DNA of 29,842 nucleotides from positions 1 to 29,842 of the forward strand of contig JAVJRN010000044.1 in NCBI GenBank assembly GCA_040218415.1, given 5' to 3'. Below, piece by piece: positions 1-5,700 of the stretch. Each line of letters starts with the position of its first letter. Position 1 is the first letter of the stretch. The translations under genes were made by a program, and so were the position numbers. The notes beneath the pieces were generated by a model that worked only from the letters and a program-made list of their open reading frames with translations, searched no databases and had not been told where the DNA came from. This DNA comes from JAVJRN01 sp040218415. GTDB taxonomy: Bacteria; Bacteroidota; Bacteroidia; Cytophagales; Cyclobacteriaceae.

Positions 1-1
1 G

Positions 2-172
2 GTGCTTAGAAATATTGGGTTGACCTTGGCTGCCGCTGGTGGCGCCATTCTCACGGCTCCCATCGCATTGCCTGTGGCTGTTGTTACTCTGGGCGGTTAT
101 TTGGTCGTTGCTGGCAGTGTCATGTCTGCAGTCAGTCAAGCGACTGTGATAGATCAGGAGGTGGAGCCATGA
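2..172 (+). CDS. C-terminal end of a small hydrophobic protein (partial, unknown function)
   Basis: This open frame enters from the left edge and stops with TGA at 170-172. The visible 56 residues are rich in Gly, Ala and Val and include a hydrophobic stretch of about 40 residues, enough for one or two membrane segments, followed by a short acidic tail ending DQEVEP. The stop overlaps the start of the next gene as ATGA, so the two are translationally coupled and probably work together. The start lies outside the window. I do not recognise a family. A membrane protein of mobile-element or phage type is possible, but nothing here proves it. Confidence 0.55.
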   Translation: MLRNIGLTLAAAGGAILTAPIALPVAVVTLGGYLVVAGSVMSAVSQATVIDQEVEP

Positions 173-372
173 CTCATCATCACATGATTGACGGTACTCG
201 CGCAGGAACCATCGGCGGCACGCTGTTGAGCATTTCGCCTTATTTAACCAGTTCGGATCTCATGAAAACGGCGGTACTTGCTGCCGTTGGTGCGCTGGTT
301 AGTTTTACGGTTTCGATATTACTCAAATGGGTTGTAAAAGCACTAGGCAAGCGCAATGTGCCCAAAATCTAA
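169..372 (+). CDS. Small membrane protein, holin-like (67 aa, function unknown)
   Basis: The 67-residue protein has a hydrophilic start with a His-rich MTHHHM, a Gly-rich segment (residues 12-25) and one clear membrane helix at about residues 32-54, then a basic tail (KALGKRNVPK). This small size, single helix and basic C-terminus recall holin-like proteins of Bacteroidota, but I cannot assign a family. The start is well supported: an AGGAGG ribosome-binding site at 156-161 lies 7 bases before the ATG, and the ATG overlaps the upstream stop. Strong Shine-Dalgarno sites are uncommon in Bacteroidota, which hints at an unusual origin or high expression. A hairpin terminator follows 9 bases after the stop. 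Confidence 0.6.
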   Translation: MTHHHMIDGTRAGTIGGTLLSISPYLTSSDLMKTAVLAAVGALVSFTVSILLKWVVKALGKRNVPKI

Positions 373-381
373 GTTTGATTG

Positions 382-418
382 AAAGCCCTGATGGTCGTCC
401 CGTCAGGGCTTTTTGTTT
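382..418 (+). terminator. Rho-independent terminator between convergent genes
   Basis: A 10-bp perfect stem (AAAGCCCTGA at 382-391 with TCAGGGCTTT at 403-412) encloses an 11-base loop and is followed by a T-rich run to 418. It ends the two-gene unit on the plus strand. The minus-strand gene ending at 418 runs into the same stem, so it may serve both directions, although the T-run favours the plus strand. Confidence 0.8.
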
Positions 419-847
419 TAATTCAATTCCTTCAACGCCTGGTGAATCAGTGCCAGTTTCAACTGCTCCATTAATTCAAGCTGTTGCGCTAATACTTTCG
501 ACTTCTCCTCCACTCCTTTCAGGACTTTTAGGTTTTTCAAAAGCCAGTCATCCGCGTCAGGGATAGTGATTACCTACGATCTGCAAAGCAGTGCGCAAGT
601 CGCTAACCCTCAAAAAAGGAATGACCGACCCTACCAAGTGCTTTTTGAAATAGCCAGATTTCCACAGCGCGAAGCTCAACCAGTAGAATAGTTGTTTACT
701 CTCTTCATTTTCCGTGGTAACTAAGAAGCAATTAGGGCACGGTTTATCCAGAGGCTTGCCAGCGTTTAAGCCTTTTGATAAAACATAAAAATGCGGTTTA
801 TCCGGTTTCCCTTTTCCGCAATAGGTGGATACATGGTATCTAAACAT
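418..847 (-). pseudogene. DUF6943-like protein, interrupted by a +1 frameshift
   Basis: The frame from Met at 847 encodes a segment resembling the small Bacteroidota DUF6943 family: PHFYVLSKGLNAGKP, then PCPNCF, then a region ending GSVIPFLRVSDL. It stops at TGA (557-559). The expected C-terminal helical tail is present directly after this in another frame: skipping one T in CCC-T-GAC gives DADDWLLKN, then a coiled-coil-like segment ending at TAA (418-420). Skipping that single base restores one protein of about 143 residues. The gene is therefore either broken by an indel or read by +1 slippage at CCC-TGA. Longer in-frame starts (874, 955) exist, but the similarity begins near 847. The function of the family is unknown. 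The family name is from memory of its motifs and has not been checked by search. Confidence 0.55.
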
Positions 848-850
848 AAT

Positions 851-874
851 ATGAGCATTTAAAATGATGCTCAT
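851..874. repeat. 8-bp inverted repeat at the start of the DUF6943-like gene
   Basis: ATGAGCAT (851-858) and ATGCTCAT (867-874) are perfect inverted repeats separated by 8 bases, just upstream of the likely start at 847. The position suits an operator or a translation-controlling hairpin. The role is inferred only from position. A long A-rich run on the plus strand (about 893-920) lies next to it. Confidence 0.4.
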
Positions 875-996
875 CCGCCTTCGGCACTTCCCAAAAGAAA
901 AAAAAAGTAAAAAAAAAGAAAGCTGATTAGAGAGCGGGCGTGGCTGGCTAGGCAAGGAGGAACGGAATAAATGAGGGCTTGAGGGCTGGCTGGTGT

Positions 997-1221
997 TTAT
1001 GCCGTAGTTCCTTGACTAGACTCTTTCGGGTGGGCATGGGAGCCCGCTAGGTTTGTTTGATTTTTTTGAACTTTTAACGGGTCGAGAAACATGAAAACCT
1101 TCGAAATAACCGAGCTGTCCGGACTTTGAAAACGTCGAATAATTTCGTTGAACAGGGTCTTTGTGGATCGTTGATCAGTCGTCAAGTCATTTATAAAATT
1201 ATACTGCGAGGATAAATTCAA
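997..1221 (-). CDS. Hypothetical short protein (74 aa), doubtful
   Basis: The frame encodes 74 residues with no signal peptide, membrane segment or recognised domain. The composition is protein-like in the first 50 residues (mixed charged and hydrophobic, with FNEIIRRFQSPD and ISKVFMFLDPLKV). It ends in a polar tail containing SHAHPKES. It sits alone in a gene-poor stretch beside the broken DUF6943-like gene and on the same strand. It could be a real orphan, a remnant, or chance reading of a repeat. I cannot decide from one sequence. Confidence 0.2.
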   Translation of the reverse strand: MNLSSQYNFINDLTTDQRSTKTLFNEIIRRFQSPDSSVISKVFMFLDPLKVQKNQTNLAGSHAHPKESSQGTTA

Positions 1222-1570
1222 GGGGTTTTAATACACAAGTTGAGGAGGAAATGGATTGGTTTAGTGGAAAAACGACCTATCTATTCACAGGAAAATGTGA
1301 AAAAGAAAGCGCAGGTTAAGGAGGACTGTCCCCCCTTAGCAAGCGTTGGCTCTGCAAGGGCATTGGATCGAGCGGCGAGCCCTGTAGCGGAACGAAGGTG
1401 GCCGGAACGCAGAGGAGGATCATCCTGAGTGAAGCGCGAGAGTGAAGGAAGCCTGTCCAGAAGAAAGCCGACGCAAGGAGGCTGACTGGCAGTGTGGAGC
1501 AGCTTGGGTTGTGTGTTGGGTTTGCGCGGCTGAGCCTGTCTGACTGAGCCGGCAGGCGAGCAAAAACAAT

Positions 1571-1716
1571 GGCAGTGGCTGGGCTGGCATGTGGCCTCTG
1601 CGGTGGATTAGGAAGGGTGATTTGTGGATTAGCGCGATGGGTTTTGGGGGGGATCCATAAATGCCCTGACGTTGGGTCGGCTAAAGAGGCCTCATGACAG
1701 CACAGAAGGAACTGCC
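1571..1716. repeat. Long interrupted inverted repeat (24 base pairs)
   Basis: Paired blocks are 1571-1576 with 1711-1716, 1579-1581 with 1703-1705, 1583-1586 with 1698-1701, 1588-1591 with 1693-1696 and 1593-1599 with 1685-1691. Interruptions are a 2x5 internal loop, two G-A mismatches and one T-T mismatch. This pattern of short helices broken by single mismatches is more typical of a folded RNA than of a DNA operator. Confidence 0.6.
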
Positions 1717-1918
1717 GTGAGGAAGAAGGCGGCCAAAGCAGGAGGCATGACAGGGAGGCTCTGCCTCTGTGAAACACTGGAAGCTTCCCGATTTTTCGGG
1801 ATGCTGGAAGCCTGGCGTGACTGCTGCTGGCAACTGATGACGAACACCGCTTAACCTGCGAGGAGACCGTTTTGGGTACGATGGACTTTAATCTGGGTTT
1901 TGGGGAGGAAAGATAAGG

Positions 1919-1973
1919 GTATTCAACCACTCGCTTCTTCCGAAGCATTCGGAAGAAGCGAGTGGTTGAATAC
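1919..1973. repeat. Perfect 26-bp hairpin with a 3-base loop
   Basis: GTATTCAACC... (1919-1944) is exactly complementary to 1948-1973, with only GCA between. No T-run follows on either strand, so it is not a plain Rho-independent terminator. It could be part of the structured region, a palindromic repeat, or a protein-binding or cruciform site. The absence of any mismatch over 26 pairs suggests recent origin or strong constraint. Confidence 0.85.
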
Positions 1974-2006
1974 GCTTATGTGCGTGACCGAAGGCTTGTA
2001 AATGTA

Positions 2007-2026
2007 GTCCCGCTTTTTCGCGGGAC
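2007..2026. repeat. Short GC-rich hairpin
   Basis: GTCCCGC (2007-2013) pairs with GCGGGAC (2020-2026) around a TTTTTC loop. It is similar in style to the TCCCGA/TCGGGA hairpin at 1784-1799, also with a T-rich loop, and both lie in the same gene-free block. Confidence 0.6.
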
Positions 2027-2090
2027 GGAATGCACAGGCTGGAGGGTGGGGATTCGCCTCTATGATGTAAAAACATTAACACCAAGTTGA

Positions 2091-2273
2091 GAATCTAGAT
2101 GGGTTCAATCGCAAAAACCTTACTATTTTAATATGTTATTTCCAGCCACTATTCATTCATGAGCAGTTTCAATTCGAGAAGCGCTGATGTATGGTTTTCT
2201 TTAAATGACAGCAGTGGAATGTTTTATAAATTATGAGTTTTGTATGGTGAGTTCCCAATGCTCACCTTTTGTT
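2091..2273. repeat. Left copy of a 183-bp direct repeat flanking the locus
   Basis: This segment recurs in the same orientation at 29661-29842 with about 14 differences including one single-base indel, so about 92% identity by eye. The middle part is almost identical. It contains about 140 bases downstream of a stop codon plus the last 14 codons of the gene remnant at 2231-2569. The right copy reaches the window edge, so the true repeat may be longer. The two copies enclose the whole polysaccharide utilization locus. Confidence 0.9.
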
Positions 2274-2569
2274 GAGCCTGCTTTTTTGATTCGCTTTCCT
2301 TTCTTTAATTTGTCGATATGATACTCCACGCCTCTTCTTGTTAAGCCCGTGATTTCTTCCAAGCCTTTAGCAGTGATTTTAGGGTTTTCGCGCATCGCTT
2401 TTAGGATGATTCCCACAGTTTCTTCCACAGTTCTGTAATGAACCACTGTGAACATGCCATCTGTTTTAAACTGTGGTTCGGGAAGCTTAGCGGAATTCAT
2501 CTGGTCTTTAATACGACCAATGCCAGAACCCACTTGTTCTAACATGCGAATGCGAACAAACAGACCAAC
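2231..2569 (-). pseudogene. C-terminal remnant of an AlbA_2/COG2865-type putative regulator
   Basis: The frame encodes the tail of the Schlafen AlbA_2-type family often annotated as putative transcriptional regulator or ATP-dependent helicase-like. It has LFVRIRMLEQ, then the family-typical VGSGIGRIKDQM, then a winged-helix segment of about 60 residues (ILKAMRENPKITAKGLEEITG, followed by RRGVEYHIDKLKK). Similarity already starts 8 codons before the first Met (2545), right after an in-frame TAA, and the large N-terminal AlbA_2 and central domains are missing. So this is most likely a truncated gene, not a small regulator. A short protein of 104 residues could still be made. A second copy of this gene end lies at the right edge of the window. 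Confidence 0.65.
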
Positions 2570-2642
2570 TTAAAGTTTTACCCTGGAGAAATTCCTGTAT
2601 ATCGACTCGTTCATTGAGCATAAAGCTGACGTGAGGACACAT

Positions 2643-2678
2643 AAAAAATTATGAAAAGTGTTATTCTCATAATAACAC
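2643..2678 (-). terminator. Probable terminator of the polysaccharide locus
   Basis: GTGTTATT (2658-2665) and AATAACAC (2671-2678) form a perfect 8-bp stem with a 5-base loop about 45 bases downstream of the last gene of the locus. On the minus strand the stem is followed by TTTTC and then a run of six T. The stem is AT-rich and the T-tract is interrupted, so termination strength is uncertain. Confidence 0.6.
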
Positions 2679-2722
2679 AAATAATGGAAGGTTATAACAG
2701 GCCGCTTATCGTGGAATTTGAC

Positions 2723-5700
2723 TTAATGGATAAAGATTTTTCTTTTCACAATACCCTTAGAGGTTTCTAGTCGTAGTATTATTAATTCTCCTTGTTGCAA
2801 ATCCTGGATTAATAATTCATGCTCAATAAATCCTTCTCTCGCACGAAGAGTTCTACCTAAAAGATCATAAACTGCATATGACTTGAAATAGGTTTCATTG
2901 GCAGAAATCGTCAAATCACCCTGATGAAGGCTAAAGTTCAACGCTTGATTTAAACCTTCGTCGATAAGGGTAACAGAAGGATCGTGGGTCAACAAAAACC
3001 GTTGCTGGTTTACCCCCGCTTGTCCGATAATTCGAATAGATTTTTGATTATTAAGATCATACGTTTCATGAGTTAGTTTGTCTCTTAAAACAAAGTCGCC
3101 TATTATTTCCTCCACATTAATAACAAGTTCTGATGTAGTTTCGAGACTGTAACCTATTGCGGTTGAAACTCCAGCCTTCTCTGGTAAGCCTTGTATAATG
3201 AACTTATCTGTGTCAATCAATGAATAAAACGACAAAGCATTATTTTCGTACATTTTGTGTGCATCGTAACCTGGGTCAACCCCAGTGGTCGCATCCTTTT
3301 TAATCCCTACAATTATTTCTTTATATGTTCCTGTAGCTACGTTGGTCAATGAAAGTCTAACGCTTGGTTCAGGAGTAACTCGGAAGAAATTTAGATCTTC
3401 ATTGTTAGCTATTTCTCTCATACTCTCTTCGAACACAATTGATTCTCTTGCTCCTTCTATCAGTTTCACAAAAAAGCCCTGCATTGACCCTATGCTTCCG
3501 TTGAATCGATCTTGATTAGCAGATCGGCTGTTGGATGTTACACCAATAGCATTGGCAACTAGGTAGTCGGAATTATTACCTTGTTCAGTATTTGATGAAT
3601 GGTCATCCCAGACGTATACAGCACCAGTAGTGTTGACATTTTTTGCTAGAAATTTTTTTAAATCTATTGCTGCTGGATATGGATTAGACACCAAGTTCCA
3701 ACCATCATTAATATCGTCACGTTCCGTAAAGCTTCCTGAATAGGTTATTGTACCTGAATTTGGAGTTCCTTGAAACACGATTTCTTTTTGACCTGCTTGC
3801 GCATACCCTTTTCCTACCTTGAGTGTTTCTAACATTGCATCTTTCCACCGTGCCAAACCATCCGAACCATAGCTCACAGATTCGTCGTATTCATAAACCC
3901 AGCTTCCCAAGTCTGATCCAAGGTTCACCACACTTTGCTCTATTGGCGAACCTACAAAACTATACTTACCATCCGCATATCGGGTATTGCGTCTGATCGT
4001 CACTTCGTCCATCTGATTCCCCGCAAAAGTGATCAGTGATGCTCCGGATTCGATAATCAATTCACCCTGAATATCCATGTTTCCCTGTATCGTTAGCGAA
4101 TAACCAGGACTAATTGTCAAAGTGTTTCCTACTGTGACGGTAAGGTTTTCACAAATGATATTTCTATTTGCTGTTTCTGTAGTGCTGATCGTCAAATTCA
4201 CTGGCTGATTATTGTGGAAATAGACATTGTCAATATAGACTGTAGCAGCACCTACTGGCTTCCCGACAAGGATGATTTGAGCTATATTATTCATATTCTG
4301 AAGCTTAGTAAACTGAGACAAAGGAATGTCCACGCTCGCCCATTCATGTGTCACCAGTGGGTCCATGGCCGCATAATCCTCACTATCATCTACCTGTGGC
4401 GAATAGACTCCATCAGCGCCAAAATCCACAAGTTTAAATCCAAACTCCTGAGCATCTGGTGTCCAATAGTCAATGTGCACGTAGGACATATTTGTCAAAT
4501 CAATTTGGTTATTTGTCATTTCTATTCCCGCATAGTCCAAATTATAGTATTTCCTAGCGTTATTGCCCGACAAACTCACCTCATCCATTGCGGCAACAGA
4601 CCAGGCTGTAAGCCAGGTATCCATTGGAGCATTTGTAAAATGATCACTAAAGAGCGAGATCATGCTTTGATACTCCACAGGCTGTCCCGGACCTGTCACG
4701 GGCGCATCTGGTGGGGTTGTTTGATTATAGAAATAAATATTATCCACAAAAATCTCTGAAGGAGCTGTTCCTGATTTCCCATCCAGTTTGAGCTGAATTA
4801 TCGCATCCAGAGGCACTCCGGCTCCTGAAAAATCAGTCAATGGAATATTATAACTGTTCCATACTAGCTGATTGATAGGGGTCAAACCGACCAAGTATTC
4901 TCTTGTATCTCCATAATTGCTAATCACCGAAACTTTCAAATTATCCGCGTCTTTTGTCCAAAGATCGAGGTGCAAATGAGTTTTGGCTGAAAGGTCTAAA
5001 GCCTGGTTGAATTCAATTCCCTGATAATCGAAATTCTTAAAACGAAGCATGTCATTTCCAGAAACTGTGAAGGTCTCATATGTGGTGGTTTGTCCTAAAT
5101 CCGGGTTGTAGTTTATACCCGTTAGATCAGCATATGCATGACTATAGATAGATACCACTTCAGTAGCATTTACTGTAGGGTCAGCTGCTGCGGCTTCCGG
5201 AAAATTGATAGAATAATCGCTTTTCTGATAAACCCGCACATAGTCCACACTGAGTGTATCCTGAGTAAATGAAGTTTCTATAGAAGGTAAAAAAGCAAAA
5301 TTTAGCAAAAGATACTGATCTGCATCGAAAGGCCAGGTAGAAGCATCTTTGACTTCTGGATTGTAGGTATAATGTACCACGTCATCTACGCTAAAAACCA
5401 TTTTTTCGGGGGTCCATTCCAACTGGTAAATATGAAAATCTGAACTTACTGTTGGGATGGTTTGACCGCCTTTGTTCACTGTAGAACCAGAACTAGAGGG
5501 AGTGTGCATAGCACTTTGAACCACATTCTGGTTGTGCCCCCAGTGCTCCATAATATCTATTTCACCACAAGCCGGCCAGTTAGTAGTACCAAACTCGGCA
5601 TCCCAAAAACCACCATCTTCGTTGATATTTTTGCCCAACATCCAGATGGCTGGCCATGTTCCCAGACCTGTCGGGAGCTTTGCGCGTACTTCAACTTTAC

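Larger units (their letters stand above)
1311..2060 (+). ncRNA. Candidate structured noncoding RNA or structured repeat element
   Basis: No convincing protein is encoded here: all frames give low-complexity Ser/Pro/Arg-rich or broken reading. The segment is much richer in G (plus strand) than the locus to its right and is dense in complementary segments. The best is a 24-pair interrupted helix between 1571-1599 and 1685-1716, nested over a smaller helix (TTAGC 1629-1633 with GCTAA 1680-1684, continued by CGA/TCG). A second domain pairs 1344-1347 with 1391-1394 and 1352-1361 with 1379-1387. Local hairpins follow at 1750-1770, 1784-1799, 1919-1973 and 2007-2026. This density suggests a folded RNA or a repeat family. 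Boundaries and strand are guesses. I see no RNase P, tmRNA, rRNA or group II intron domain V signature. Confidence 0.3.

Noticed and set aside
1240..1428. 62-residue plus-strand frame
   Set aside because: It would need a TTG start and overlaps the paired segments at 1344-1394. The ATG at 1251 in another frame fits the Shine-Dalgarno better.
1316..1948. 210-residue minus-strand open frame across the GC-rich block
   Set aside because: It is rich in Ser, Pro, Arg and Leu without any domain, runs through the perfect palindrome at 1919-1973, and lies over strongly paired segments. It reads like a frame opened by base composition.
1311..2060. Group II intron, RNase P RNA, tmRNA or rRNA fragment
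   Set aside because: I looked for the catalytic domain V hairpin, RNase P core motifs, a tmRNA tag frame and conserved rRNA stretches and saw none.
1888..2085. 65-residue minus-strand frame
   Set aside because: Part of its length is one arm and loop of the 26-bp hairpin, and the rest has no protein-like pattern.
2231..2545. Complete 104-residue transcriptional regulator
   Set aside because: Family similarity continues upstream of the Met up to an in-frame stop, and the family is several hundred residues long, so a truncated remnant is the better reading.
4214..4759. 181-residue plus-strand frame inside the large glucanase gene
   Set aside because: It is antisense to a well-supported GH16/binding-module coding region and has no recognisable domain.
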